From Gordionus sp. m RMFG-2023 (taxonomy: Eukaryota > Nematomorpha > Gordioida > Chordodea > Parachordodidae): a stretch of 64,000 nucleotides of DNA. The notes below the pieces were generated by a model. The model worked only from the letters and a program-made list of their open reading frames with translations. It did no database searches and was not told the DNA's origin. The stretch is from positions 26,212,508-26,276,507 of the forward strand of contig NC_088776.1 of the NCBI RefSeq assembly GCF_954871325.1, given 5' to 3'. Below, piece after piece: positions 50,660 through 62,757 of this stretch; position 1 is the first letter of the stretch; the number at the start of each line of letters is the position of its first letter. A program made the position numbers and the translations under genes.

Positions 50660-51054
50660 ATTTGAATTTATAAAGAGAGGTCTACTTTTCTCTGAGATTT
50701 TGCTAATTCATCTAAAATCAAATTTTTATCTAGAATAATCTTCTTATAAATATTTAATAGGATATGCCTAATCCATTTAAACGTTTTTCACCGATGGTAT
50801 TTCTTAAATAGGGGTAGCTAAAATAATGTTTTGATATTAGGGAGGGAATCTAAAGTGCAATTACACATGGAAAGGGCCTGCAGTGCATTTTTTGGTCTCA
50901 AAGAATACTCTATTCTGTCAAGATTTTTATACCAAAATCCGACATCACAAAGTAACTTATCATATGAGTCTACTAAATCATCATCATAAAACTCAGAGAT
51001 TTTTTTAATATCCTCTCGTGTTTCAGTAATCAACAATTTAGATAAAACTGGCAA
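50660..51054 (-). pseudogene. hAT transposase C-terminus, ZMYM1-like
   Basis: 78-codon frame from 51054: KKISEFYDDDLVDSYDKLL, then FWYKNL, ALQALSMCN and LDSLPNIKTL. Beyond a short gap come RLNGLGI and, in the next frame, HILLNIYKKIILDKNLILDE. This is the known order (acidic segment, ALxxC, PNI, RLNGLxxLxIH) of hAT transposases of the ZMYM1/P52 group. The ER-F-S block between PNI and RLNG is missing (deletion near 50800) and one frame change lies near 50765. Confidence 0.78.
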
Positions 51055-51479
51055 AAGAAAATAAAAGCTTTTTAAAATAAATTAATATTGTTTTTTCATA
51101 TTGACAAATATATATTTTTATAAAATGGAATATGACAAACTAGACAAGTTTTATCAAATACTGTAAATCAATTATTATTTATAATAAATTAAAAACATAA
51201 AAATAGTTGTTTTTTAAATATCAAGCATTCATTATCAGTTTATTAAATTAAAATAAAAAAATTTTAATGGGGGGGGGGGGCGCCCATCCCTATGCCACTG
51301 TTTACTTTGTTAATTTTCTAATTTAATTATCATTAACTTTTCACGTTTGTATTAAATAAAATAAATTTTGAATTTGTTGTTTGTTAAATTAATTCTTTAG
51401 TTTCTTAATTGACAACCAGTGTCATAATATTAAATAGAATCAGAATATGAATAATTATGATATATAATTAATGACATAT

Positions 51480-51610
51480 CAAGCTTAAAGTTTGTCCTGC
51501 TTTCTTCAAAAGCGAACCAGCTAATGAAAACGCCATTTAGCTGCTAGACGAGGAGGCAGGTAAAATCCGGAATTTAAGAGCCAAAAAACTTTGGAAAGTC
51601 GATTTGATAA
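51480..51610 (-). pseudogene. hAT transposase C-terminal fragment
   Basis: Minus strand reads LPASSSS, a stop, then MAFSLAGSLLKKAGQTLSL. This is the IPASS...ERxFSxAG...K block of the hAT dimerisation domain, with a stop where the conserved Glu-Arg region would be. Confidence 0.65.
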
Positions 51611-51822
51611 GCTTTATAAAATTAAAAATGGTGTCATCTTCTTTAGGAAACTTTGCAAACGAGTATTTTTGAAAGTTTTGATTATTAAGCCTACTTCTAA
51701 TATTTAATTTTCGGATTGAACCCAGAATCGGGCTACCTCTTACAACCCGATCTGAGCTCTAGGAAAAATGTTTTCAATTTCCGAGTGCAGCATGGCAACC
51801 CATGCAGGTCTCTACTTGTGAC

Positions 51823-52660
51823 TCTTTAATTTTACCTCCTGCTGTCTTCCCTTTTTTCATTCTTTTTCAATGCTCTCTTAATTTTGTCCTTGACAAATTT
51901 ACACCCTGCACCTTCTACCTTTGCACAACTAACATCATTATTCCATTCATTCTCTTCAATCAAAAGTCCTTTCATGTAGATCTTCCAAATGTTCTTAATA
52001 CCACTATTATCAATCACCATTTTTCCTTCCATATTTTTAAAATATTTAATACCTACCACATCCTGTCTCTTTTTTGCCATCCGGACTACATTTCCCATTC
52101 CTTCCGGACATTCCATTTCTTTAGCAAACTCCTGCCTTTGTTTCATGTGCTTTTGCTATTAATTTCTTAGCACTTATTTTCACCACTTTGTAAATATTGT
52201 TATCACTATTTTCTTTACTATTATACCATTCTTTGAAGTACCTCCGTTTCTCATTCCCAGCTTGTGCCACTAAATTTCTCTTATTGCTAATCATATTGAT
52301 GTTTAGCACTATCCTTCTTTCCAAACCTTCAGCCTTGGCATAAACTTTCTTTTAGTGATTCTGGTGTCTTTAAAAGTTAGATTTATTTAAACTAGTAGGT
52401 GTTGGTCAATATATTCCTCTCCCATTATCACTTTCACATTTTTTTACTATGCTCCTATCAATCTCCTTACTAACAAATAATCCACCACACTTCTAGCATT
52501 ACCTTTGTAAGTCACCAGCTTCTCAGATTCTCTTTCTTAAACATTGTATTACAAATAATCATATCCATAGCATCATCAAAATCCAAAATTCCTCCCCTAT
52601 GGATTTCTCATGCCATAATAAATCCTCCATGTATTCCCTCAAAACTCCCACTATTCCAAC
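51823..52660 (-). mobile_element. LINE fragment (same family as 18-28 kb)
   Basis: Minus strand endonuclease C-terminal part and linker: [50 protein letters not shown], and EGAGCKFVKDKIKRAL. The part to 52660 reads back through the IDY-type and GGFxYG-type blocks in broken frames. It has the linker sequence that in the 18716-24965 copy is split by piggyBac, here uninterrupted. Confidence 0.85.
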
Positions 52661-52679
52661 CCTATTTATTATTATTTAA

Positions 52680-54270
52680 CATTATAAATAATTTTATAAT
52701 AATAGTTGATCAATTTTAAAAAAAATTATGTGTTATCTATATACAATCTACAAAAATGAGCAGCATGCAAGTATGATTTGAATAATCATTGGCCTTTCTA
52801 GAGGGGACAAAAATGATGGAGCCCAGCCTGTGGCCAGCAGTCTACAGCTCTGTTTATATATAAAAGTAAAAATATATGGAAGTGACAGTGTCACAATTGT
52901 TATCAGCAAGGGAATATCCAAATAAATTGTCTTGAAATAGACAATTTTATTTATGAGTGGACCTGGCTAGAACTATTTTGAATATTTAAAAACAGATTAA
53001 ATAGGCCAAAAAATTTATTTAACTTTTAAATTTTTTATACTTTAACATATGTTATTCATTTGTTACAGGAATTCAATTTTAACACCATGTTTCATGACTA
53101 TTATGAAAATTAAAAAGATAAACTCTATTTATAAAGAAAATCTTAAAAAATTAGTACAATACCTTTCCTTTTATATTGTGGTGCAATTTTTGAATTGTTG
53201 GGCAAGCATTTACATTTTTCACTTAATATATATATAATAGATATATTATTTAATTAGTATTTACAAAAATGTGATAGTAACTTTTGCGAAAAGTTTTCAT
53301 GAAGTTTTAAAAGATTTTCATTCCCAGACAAGACCTATGATAAAATTAATATCGATTTTTGGAAATATTAATATAAAATAAATTTTATCTCTATTAATAC
53401 ATACATTTTCATCTTTTTTTGCATAAAAATATTTTGATGCCATCCATGTGGTCAAGATCTTATTCTCAATTGAGTCCGAAATATCATAATTCTTAACAGA
53501 ATAATAGTCTTGAAATTTTTTGTCTAAAATATTTTCGTTTATCATAAAAATGAATGAAAGTTTAAATTATTAAAATATAAATACAGATGCTAAACCATGA
53601 CCTAAACAAATATTTAACATTCAAGGGCGTACCGACCACAATAGCGTTATTGAAAGAGGGGGAGGTTTAGGGGCTCAAGTCCACTGTAAAGTTTATCCTT
53701 AAATTAAGGTAATTTTGTGTAATGTTAGCTAAAAAAAGAAGATAATTTTAATAATGTTAGCTAATAAAAAAGGTAATCTTGAAAATTTTTTTATAAGCAT
53801 TTAAAATATATTTAAAAGCTAAAAATTTTGGTTTAAAAAGACCTTGACTTTCCCTAAAGACTTAAAGTAATCAGCTAAAATATTTTTTTATACGTTTTTA
53901 TTTGATACTCATATCAAGATATAATATTTATAACATTTTTTCCCACCTCATGATTTAGTCCCGTTGATCTAATATGATGTTTATTCAGTTAAGAAACCTT
54001 TTCTATGTTATTAATCTCTTAAGCCACATATTACCTAAACTTAATTAGATATAAATTAGAGATAAACACTTCGACTAATTTAATTAAAATGAAAATAATA
54101 TTTAGAATTACAAAAAATCTCGGGTAAAGATATATGGTGTTAGTTCACTTGCTAAACAACGACCAAAATTTAGTAAAACGGAATAAGGTCCGTTTTTTTA
54201 AATATATATTAACGGAATCGCCATCCAGCCCGATCTACAATATATCATCCCTCAAGGATGGAACCATTGT
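52680..54270. other. AT-rich stretch, nothing assigned
   Basis: A short GC-richer patch at 52790-52855 (GTGGCCAGCAGTCTACAGCTCTG) and one at 53625-53690 (AAGGGCGTACCGACCACAAT, GAGGGGGAGG) look like lone hAT ends without found partners. Frames at 53049-53237 (+) and 53318-53545 (-) have no recognised motif. Confidence 0.5.
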
Positions 54271-54282
54271 TGGATTTAGAAA

Positions 54283-54352
54283 AAAACATGACCCTTGATA
54301 GATTCGAACCCAGAGCTATCGGATTGTGATACATCTGAACCAACTAGACATA
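54283..54352 (-). pseudogene. tRNA-like fossil or tRNA-derived SINE
   Basis: On the minus strand TCTAGTTGGTTCAGATG resembles a D-arm/A box and GGGTTCGAATC a T-arm/B box, at the right spacing. The anticodon stem is weak (TATC/GATA), U33 is absent and the T stem does not pair, so it is not a working tRNA. Confidence 0.5.
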
Positions 54353-54729
54353 GACGCTACTCAAAAACATCAATTAATTCTTATATAAGGATAAAATTAC
54401 AACACTATCTAATATTTTAATAAAACACAAAAATTTAATTTATTCAATGCTATGCATCATTACCCATTACACATATATAATTTAATTATTCGATTTAAAA
54501 AAATAATTCCTGGTTCTTATTATTTTAAAACCTAAGTAAAGATAAAATATATATTAGTAAAATAATCTATATTTTTAAATATGACTGTCTTTGCTTTTGA
54601 CATTTAAATCCAAATAATTTCCAAATAAAATATGGCCACTAATGTTTTTGAAGCTATATATTAATATTATTAGCAGTCAAGCGCAACGTTACTATCCTAA
54701 ATATTTTCAAACATCAATTTTCTTAGAAA

Positions 54730-55830
54730 AATGGTCTCCTTTAAGATGATATTTAATTTATCTGTAATCAGAGTTGTACAAAAGATCTTCTTTGAAGATT
54801 TTTGAGCGAGATCTAGCTCAAAAATTTGAGCACGATCTTAGATCGTAAAATTTGAAGATCTTTTATTTTTTAAAAATTTTGTGTAACGATCTTCAAAGAT
54901 CTTCATGATATTTATTTTTTTACCCCTTTATTAAAAGCCCAGATGTTTTTCAATTTTCATCAAGGCAGGAGGAGAGGTATAAAACATAAAAGAAATATTA
55001 TATTAATAAAATTGAAAAACATCTGGGCTTTTAATAAAGGGGTAAAAAAATAAATATCATTCTTTGAAGATCGTTACACAAAATTTTTAAAAAATAAAAG
55101 ATCTTTTTATTTTGAGCAAATGTACAACTCTGTCTGTAATTAATAAAAGAAAAAGATGGCGGGTTAATGAACAGAATAAACGTTCCAGAGATCGTGAAGC
55201 CCAAAAATCTGCCAATCATACAAAATAAAATTAGTCATCTATATATAAACTAAAAATGCATATATATTCTTATACTTTCTTACATATTAGATTATATCTA
55301 TTTTAGCTTATGAGGATATTCCCACTATTTCTAGAGAGTTGAACCTAACTGACTCCTCTGCAGGTTCAATGCATTATTATTTTTTAAATTTTAAATTTGT
55401 TTTTATATTAGGAAACAGACCCTGTCTTAACCACTCTTAATGATTGTACAAATTTTGATTTATCTGTCATCGTCAAACAAAGAAAGTGGCAAGTTAATCA
55501 ACAAAATAAACGTTCCAGAGATCGTGAAACTCAACAAAATCTACCAAAAATATAAAATAAAGTTTGTCATCTATATATATATATATTAAAATGCATAAAT
55601 GTTCTTTCTTACATTTTAGATTATATCTATTTAATTACTGAAGATATTTACACTATTTCTAAAAAGTTAAATCTAATATTGACTCCTCTGCAGGTTTAAT
55701 GCATTAATATTTTTTTAATTTTTCTTATGTTTTATTTTAGAAAATAGACCCTGTCTTAACCTCTCTTGATGATTATACAGATTTTGATTTATCCATCATT
55801 AATAAAAGAAAAATATGATTCTGATCCTAA
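54730..55830 (+). repeat. Triplicated exon-like segment, 330-bp period
   Basis: Two and a part units: the first from about 54730 (split by the MITE at 54769-55132) to 55411, the second 55412-55740, the third from 55741 to about 55830. Each unit has a T-rich tract ending TTAG, then a frame such as TDPVLTTLNDCTNFDLSVI followed by KRKRWRVNEQNKRSRDRE, then AT-rich filler with GACTCCTCTGCAGG. The coding-like phase is kept across units 1 and 2. Whether this is a duplicated exon of a host gene or of an element is unknown. Confidence 0.6.
54769..55132. mobile_element. hAT MITE forming a long hairpin, 364 bp
   Basis: Ends CAGAGTTGTACAAAAGATC and inverse; perfect 8-bp duplication TCTGTAAT at 54761-54768 and 55133-55140. 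An inner inverted repeat of over 100 bp (about 54843-54960 and 54998-55110, including AAAGCCCAGATGTTTTTCAA and its inverse) makes most of the element self-complementary. It split unit 1 of the surrounding triplicated segment. Confidence 0.95.
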
Positions 55831-56178
55831 TTTTTTTTTAAATACTCCTTTTTGTTCCTAAAAGACGATACGGGGTTTTATATTTTTATTATTATTTAAA
55901 TGGGATTTTGCATCCAAAAAAATAATACATAGTACGATATTTTTATTATTTAAATATTATTCTTTATCTATTCACAAGGATCCTAATTTTTTGAAGTTTG
56001 CCAATTAGTCTCTCTTAATAATATTTTATTTTATTCATGTTGATTATTTTGTAAAATTAATGGTTCACTATTTTTATTATATAAATCGGATCGAAAGAAA
56101 ATTCATAGTATGATTTAATTGAAATTATATATCTTAAGGATTCTACATTTTCTAAAGGTTACCCATATTGGTATCACC
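55831..56178. other. AT-rich stretch, nothing recognised
   Basis: Two copies of a loose TTTTTATTATTTAAAT-type motif with ATACATAGTACGATA; no frame or termini. Confidence 0.5.
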
Positions 56179-56726
56179 CAGCGTCTACGTGACAGGATTT
56201 TCACTGGATGCAAACCCCCTTCAAAAACCTTTGCCTACCCCCCCCCTAAAAATCCCCGCCGTCGCGGCGGTGTCTCTTTATAATTATTTTCACCTATTTA
56301 TTTATTGATACTCTTTTCAAAGAATTTATAAAGGATAACTTAAATTAATCTTTCTCTACTACCAACTATCGATATTTTATGAATATAAAGAATTTATTTT
56401 TTAGATAATAAATTCAATTAAAATCTCCATTATTTACAATGAATTTATTATTATGGCATTATGAGCTTGCTGAAATATCTAAACCATTTGGGAAACAATA
56501 TGTATGATTGTTTGCAATATATTGATTTGGTCGAATTGTATTATAATAATACTATAATAAAAGTATTAATTTTTACAACTATAAATTTTGTCCTATTTAA
56601 TCTCAAAATTTAATAGATAACCCCCCAAAAAATTTATCTTACCCCCATTAAAGCAGCTTACCCCATACCCCCTCAAAAAAAATAGGATGCAAACTGTTCT
56701 TACCCCTCCCACTCATGTACACGCTG
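56179..56726. mobile_element. hAT MITE, 548 bp, perfect duplication
   Basis: Ends CAGCGTCTACGTGACAGG and (inward) CAGCGTGTACATGAGTGGG; perfect 8-bp duplication GTATCACC at 56171-56178 and 56727-56734. Subterminal GGATGCAAAC occurs near both ends beside C-runs. No coding frame. Confidence 0.93.
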
Positions 56727-56734
56727 GTATCACC

Positions 56735-57393
56735 GCACAATATTCCCCTCTATTTTATTTTGCACGAATCACAAAAGGATGGTTGGCATGCTATATTTAT
56801 CATTTAAATAATTTTATATATCTAATCTTAAAATCCTACCTTATAAAAATAATATGAGAATTGGTTCTCCAAATAATATTCGTATTTATTCGCAATATAC
56901 TTATACTATTTTTAATAATTTTAATAAATATTTATTAATTTTTATTTATCATTTTACTGCTCAATAAATAAACTATTGATAATACACACATTTATATTAT
57001 GGCTATACATTAATTTTTTTTAAATTTACCCTACCCAATGCCTAGGGGAGACGAGGGCTAAGCGCGCAAGGGACTTGTCGGTTCAAAAGATTTTATTTTA
57101 AAACCAGTAAAGATTAAAAATTGAAATTTTATTCTAAAATAGAATTCTATAATATCCATATTTGGCGATGAAAATAATTTATAATATTTAGCTATTTAAA
57201 TTTTTATCTGTTATGACATGTTTTTGACGTGAAAATTACAATATTTTCACTTAATATCATTAGGTTGTATTCAAAATTTAAAAGTTTAAACATGACAAAA
57301 TGGACATTATATGAAAGTTAAATATCTATTTTTATATATTTTATAAATGTAATATATAAAATAATCATTATTATATAAATTTATTAATGTGTT
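56735..57393. other. AT-rich stretch, nothing assigned
   Basis: One GC patch at 57015-57075 (CCTAGGGGAGACGAGGGC) may be a lone element end. No frames. Confidence 0.5.
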
Positions 57394-57531
57394 TGAAATG
57401 TATCAAAATAATTTATTGTGAACTCAATTAAATATGATTAGATATATACATATGTTTTTCTATTTTTATAAATTGTAATAAATTGTAGCTTTAAGCAAAT
57501 ATAAAAAATCAATTTATTTAAATACATTACA
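57394..57531 (-). repeat. LTR of the Gypsy fossil (3' LTR in element orientation)
   Basis: 138 bp, TG...CA-bounded, near-identical to 61419-61558. Very short for a Gypsy LTR. Confidence 0.88.
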
Positions 57532-60500
57532 GTTCTCCCCACTATAAATTCAATTCATCATAATAACGTAATGGGGGTTTCGAAACTCTTTTTTCTAGAG
57601 TTGTTTTTTTATTATGTTCTGCATTGTCCAAATCCTCAGTCATTGTTATGGGTATTTTCTTAGTTTGTACATGAGCATCCCTCAGTTGGTCGGCATGCTT
57701 GTTTTTTACAATACCCTCAGACTCAACATCATACAATATTATTCCGTTGAACCCCTCTTCCTTCATGCCAACCCGCAGTCCTTTCCTTTTTTACCCAAAC
57801 CTTTTACTTATCTTAAATTCACGGGGCTCAACGTTCCAATCATTATAATTTTTTTGTTTCCATAACGCGTTTTCAGCTCTCGTAGATAATTTCCATTGAT
57901 CTAACGTCGTCCTGAGCGGCCTTCCAAACATCATTTCGGCAGGGGATTTACCGGTAGTTACGTTTGGAGTATTTTGGTGTGTAATTAAAACATTCTGTAA
58001 ATTTAACTGGTCCGGAGTCCCACTTCTCCTTCCAGTATAGAAACGCGTCTTTGTTATGTATATAACGCTCAGCCAAACCATTCGATTTGGGCCTATAAGG
58101 GGCCGATCTAAAATGTTTTATATTATTTTTAAAAAGAAACGTTTTGAATTCAGATCCAGTAAACTAAGTACCGTTATCTGATACAATGTAACGAGGTAAA
58201 CCAAATCTAGCGAAATAATTACGCAGATTATTTATTACACTCGTCGAATTAATATGTGTTAAAATTGCAACTTCAACCCATTTGGTGAAAGCTTCTACGC
58301 AAATTAACCAGTACTTTCCAGACACGGGGCCTGTCAAATCAATGTGTATTCTTTCCCAAGGTCGGGTAGGAATATTCCAATTGTATAATGGTACTTCTCT
58401 AGCTCCCGGTCTTCCTTCCTGAAAACTCTTGCAGTTTTTGACAAATTCTTCAACATCTCGATCAAGATTTGTCCAGAAGACATAGTATCTGCATAAGGAT
58501 TTCATCTTCACTATCCCCGGATGTCCTTGATGGATAGCATTCAAAACCTCGTTTTTAGGTTATCAGGAATGATGATTCTATCATTATAAGATAATAGCCC
58601 CTCTTCGAAAGAAATATTATCTTTAATTAAGATAAATTTTTTTAAACTTTCCGAATAATTATTCATATTATCAATATGCCAATGATTTTTTATTAATTTT
58701 ATGTTCTCTTTTAGATTTATTTCATTGATCGTTTCACTTATAACTTTACTTCGAGTGGAACGATAAATCTTATATTAAATTGATCTTTACTTCTCTAATT
58801 TCATTTTCAAATTTTTTTTTAACTTCATTAATTTTTTCTCTCTCTTCCCTAAATGGGACAGAGCGTTGGCGCATCTTGATTACCTTGCCTATGAATTATC
58901 TCATAGTCGTAATTTAAAAGCTTCGTGGCCTATCGTATTAAACGGTTATTTGTTATTTTATTTAGGTCTCTTTTATCACCTAAGATATTTTTTAAAGGTT
59001 TATGATCTGTAACCAAAATAAAATGTCTTCCATAATTGATGAAACTTCTCGATAGCGAACATGATCGCCGAAACCTCCCGATCAATAGTGGCGTAATTCT
59101 TTTCAGCCGCCGAAAGTGTCCTCGATGCGTAAGCAATCGGTTTCTCCTGGCCAGTAAGAAATCGGTGTGCAATAACAGCTCCTAGACCATCTTCGGAAGC
59201 GTCACAAGAAATCACTACAGGAATATCGGCTGGAATTATTGTATCTTCCTTTGATAATATTTTTTTAACTACATTAAATATTTCATCTTCTTTAGCTGGC
59301 CAAAACCAACTCATATTTTTACTCGTTAGTCTCAAAACCAACTCATATTTTTACTCGTTAGTCGGTGTAAAGGTGCACAAATAGAATGTAAATTTTTAAT
59401 AAAAGATTCATGATAATTTACCATTCACAAAAACGAACGTAATTCTTTAACATTAGACGGTGTTTTACAATTTTTTATAGCATTAATCTTATCTTCGGTC
59501 GGGTGAATTCCAAATTCATTAATAACATGACCTAAATAAGTAACTGACTTTTCTCCAATTTTAATTTTATCGGTCGTCGCAGTCCAGCCTTATCAAATCT
59601 TCTTAATACTTCTTCTAGATTAACTATATGATCAAAATTATTCTCGCCTGCATTAATTACATCCTAAAAATACACTAACCATAGGAATTCCCTTTAATAA
59701 GTTTTGCATAAAACGTTGAAATATTATCGGAACGCTAGTCAACCCAAAAGGAATTCTTTGATATCGGTAATAACCGACATGAGTCGAAATTACTAAAAGG
59801 TCTCTACATTCTGGACTAACTCCGAATTGTAAAAATGCATCTCTTAAATCTATCGTTGAAAATATTTTACCACCCGCGATCATATTTGTCAGGTTGACGA
59901 AAGTTGGTAGCAAATCGTTATCTATCGCTAAATATTTGTTGATTGTTAAACGGAAATCCCCGCATATCCGCACGGCACCGGATTTTTTTAAAATATTAAC
60001 CGTTGGCATAGCCCAAGTAATTGGAGTCTTTGTTGGATCTACCTTCTCGATAACGCCTTCATCTAAAAGTCTGTCCAACTCAGCTTCAACGGTTAGACGC
60101 AACGGAAATGGATTCTTCTAGATGGCAACGCAATTGGCACTGTATTTAGTTGTATCTTGATGATGGCTTCCTGTAATTTTATTAGTCCTAAATTTTTTTA
60201 AAAACTTGCGGAAATTTTGAAACAATAGTATTTAAACTGGAATCTTTCATATTAATATTATTAATACGAACTTCTTCAGGAAGTTTTATATCAAATTCTT
60301 TAAGAAAGGGCATTTCAAAAATAAGGGAATTCTCACCCTTCCATTAAACATTTACATTCTTCGATTTTGATATGGTTATATCCTACTAGTTTAGCAGATG
60401 ATAATGGTGGTTTGCTTATGCGACTTCAGGTAACCTCATCTATCACACTACACGCCGCGCCAGTATCAAATTCTATAGTAAGCTGCAGCCCATTTATCTT

Positions 60501-61418
60501 CGCATCGATTAAGCTTTATTAGCAAAGGACAGGCGAGGTGTCCGTGGTAAAATCATTTGCATAGCATGCGTTCTACACTCTTTCGCTATGTGGTTTGCTT
60601 TTCCATACCAAAGCATATTACTTTTTTTTGACTGAAATTAGGTTTAAAACTTGGTTTATAAAAATTATGGTTGAATTTGTTAGCATTATAATAATTATTA
60701 TTATTATTAAATTTGTTTACGTTGTTATAATTGTTCCTAAAATAAGTATTTTTGGAACCTTGCATAGGCTTATGTTTAATTATTTTATTAACTTCTGTCA
60801 GGGCTTTCCTCTCCAATGAAGACAGTGCGATAGCTAGACGCACATTATCTTCAAAAGTAATATTTCGGCATTTTTTGACCGAAGTTCTTTGTCCAGCTCA
60901 GGTAACCCTACTCCTAAGATGAAAATATCTCTTAAGAGTTCATCAACCGGCGATTTAAAATTACATAAAGCGTAAATGCTTTTTAATTTAATTGAAAAAT
61001 CAATTATAGTTTCGTTATTTCTTTTTAAGGTATAAAAATTGTTTTTATGAAAAATTAGAAATTTTTTATTAATTCTCGAGTAAAGTTAAATAATTTATAT
61101 TATCTAAATTATTTGGAAAATAAATTTTTTAATTTTAATTAAATTTTCAGTGCCTATATAAGCCAATAATTTTTTTCTTATTTTGGTCAAAAATATTTTT
61201 TACCTTGAAAATGAGTTCTATATTATATAGGTAATCCTGAATATTAACTTTATCTTTTCCGAATTCTGGAATATGAAATTGAGTAGGTGTGGATGTTTCT
61301 TCGTTTTTCTTCAGAAATATCTTCTTTGAGTCTTCGTTAGGCATAGTATAATTTTAATCTTTTTATTTAAAATAATTCGTCGTCGTCAAAAATGACTTAA
61401 AAATAAATCTTCGCCAAA

Positions 61419-61558
61419 TGAAATGTATCAAAATAATTTATTGAGAACTCAATTTAATATGATCAGATATATATATATGTGTTTTTCTTATTTTATAAAT
61501 TGTAATAAATTGTAGCTTTAAGCAAATATAAAAAATCAATTTATTTAAATACATTACA
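61419..61558 (-). repeat. LTR of the Gypsy fossil (5' LTR in element orientation)
   Basis: 140 bp partner of 57394-57531; followed on its right by TGTT, which also precedes the left copy. Confidence 0.88.
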
Positions 61559-62757
61559 TGTTCATAATACATTTCAATTTAATATAATATCAGACCTAAA
61601 TAAATATTTTGCAAAGTGAAATCATCATATATATATTGTAATAGTGATAATATATTATGATAATATAATATAATATATATTGTCACAGATATTATATATT
61701 TGCCTATATAAATTTTACCTGATAATAAGATCAATTATTTAAAATCAATTATATCTAGCAAACAAATATTATTTATAATATAATATGATTCAAATTAATA
61801 CATTTTATTAGATATGACCATTTTAGCATATAAATTTTAGCCTGATAATAATATCAATTATAAAATGAATTACATTTTATTATCAGATTATAATTTTAAC
61901 CTGATAATAAAATCAAATGATGTTATATATTTATATATAGAATTAGATAAATTTTAAGTAAATATAAAAAATTTAAAAAAACAGTATTAAGAAATTAATA
62001 AGTGTGTATTATATGTAAACAGGATTATAAAAATTTTCATAATTTTGAAGATTGGTTTCAATGCAGAGTCGGTAAAGGTTGGGCGCATGGGTCCTCTTCC
62101 AAAAAACATTGTTATTTTATTTGTTAATTGTAAATAGAATATTATAAAAATAAAGCATCATTTTTATATATTTAAATCTGAAAAAAAAATTTTTTGTCTC
62201 ATAAGAAGCTAATAAACTACTTGATTCGACTAGCCCCAACAATGATCGACTAACCACGGGTTAGGGGCTACTAGGTTCAAAAAATAACTTTTACTAAAAC
62301 TTTTTTAGAGAAAAAATTATTAAATATTTAAATATAAATGTATATATTTATAGGTAAATGTTTAAGGTATCGACTGGTATTTTGTAAGATCTTATACGAT
62401 GATTATTTTCAGAGCTATGATTATTTTGACAAAAATTGCGCCGACTAGCCTTGCACTATATTGTATTTTAATTTTTGTTTTATTAAATAATTAAAATTTT
62501 CATTTTTTGTTAATCAAGAAACAAATTTTATAAAATAAATTTTAAAAACTTGATATCTCATACTTTGTGATTCATCACTATTTGTTATTCACCACTGTTT
62601 GTGATTCATGGCTATCTTTGATTCCATGCCATTTGTGACTCTCATGCTACAATCCCCACCCAAGGCCGGGCTAGAGTGATGCCCTAGTTAATATAATAAC
62701 AAAATTAAGAAACATTTTTTTACAATGATCTGTATTATAAAATAATCTTTAATTAAA
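61559..62757. repeat. AT-rich degenerate repeat region
   Basis: At least three copies of a phrase like ATAAATTTTA(G)CCTGATAATAA followed by (T/G)ATCAATTA at about 61707, 61830 and 61885, embedded in ATATAATATA-rich sequence. 62230-62285 and 62640-62690 are short GC-richer patches without recognised meaning. Confidence 0.5.

Larger units (their letters stand above)
48993..51300 (-). mobile_element. hAT transposon, 2.3 kb, perfect 8-bp duplication
   Basis: Left end CAGTGGCGTAGCCAGG, right end (inward) CAGTGGCATAGGG, both beside poly-G runs. Perfect duplication TTTACTTT at 48985-48992 and 51301-51308. It contains a minus-strand hAT C-terminus (50660-51054) and a foreign higher-GC block (49255-50165). 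It is inserted in the older element 48514-51814. Confidence 0.95.
48514..51814 (-). mobile_element. hAT-like element (CCCGAG family) holding a younger hAT
   Basis: Left end TAGAACCCTGCAAAGTAATTTTTCGC, right end (inward) TAGAGACCTGCATGGG. Flanking octamers CTTGAGAT and CTTGTGAC match at 6 of 8. Left arm shares ATTGCCACCTTAAAT-type sequence with the left arm of the 5158-14660 element. A minus-strand hAT C-terminal block is at 51480-51610. The BED-finger part is absent, so this is an internally deleted copy. Confidence 0.72.
57394..61558 (-). mobile_element. Ty3/Gypsy LTR retrotransposon fossil, 4.2 kb, short LTRs
   Basis: Direct repeats of 138-140 bp at 57394-57531 and 61419-61558 start TGAAATGTATCAAAA and end AATACATTACA; flanking TGTT on both sides is a likely target duplication. 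Minus-strand parts in order: gag region about 60580-61345 including a zinc-knuckle-like Asn-rich tail, protease region near 60430-60520, reverse transcriptase about 59650-60110, RNase H about 58930-59340, integrase zinc finger and core about 58160-58545, integrase C-terminal part about 57540-58080. Broken, with roughly eight to ten breaks. The LTRs differ at only about six or seven places, so the insertion is fairly recent. Confidence 0.9.

Noticed and set aside
50818-51054. Upstream Drosha exon candidate
   Set aside because: Lies on the right strand and side, but the residues fit the hAT ZMYM1-like C-terminus and it is inside an element with a perfect TTTACTTT duplication.
54283-54352. Functional tRNA gene on the minus strand
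   Set aside because: A-box and B-box-like words are present but the T stem does not pair and the anticodon loop lacks U33.
61559-61930. Possible CRISPR-like or satellite array
   Set aside because: The repeated phrase occurs only about three times, with variable spacing and divergence, in a eukaryotic AT-rich context.
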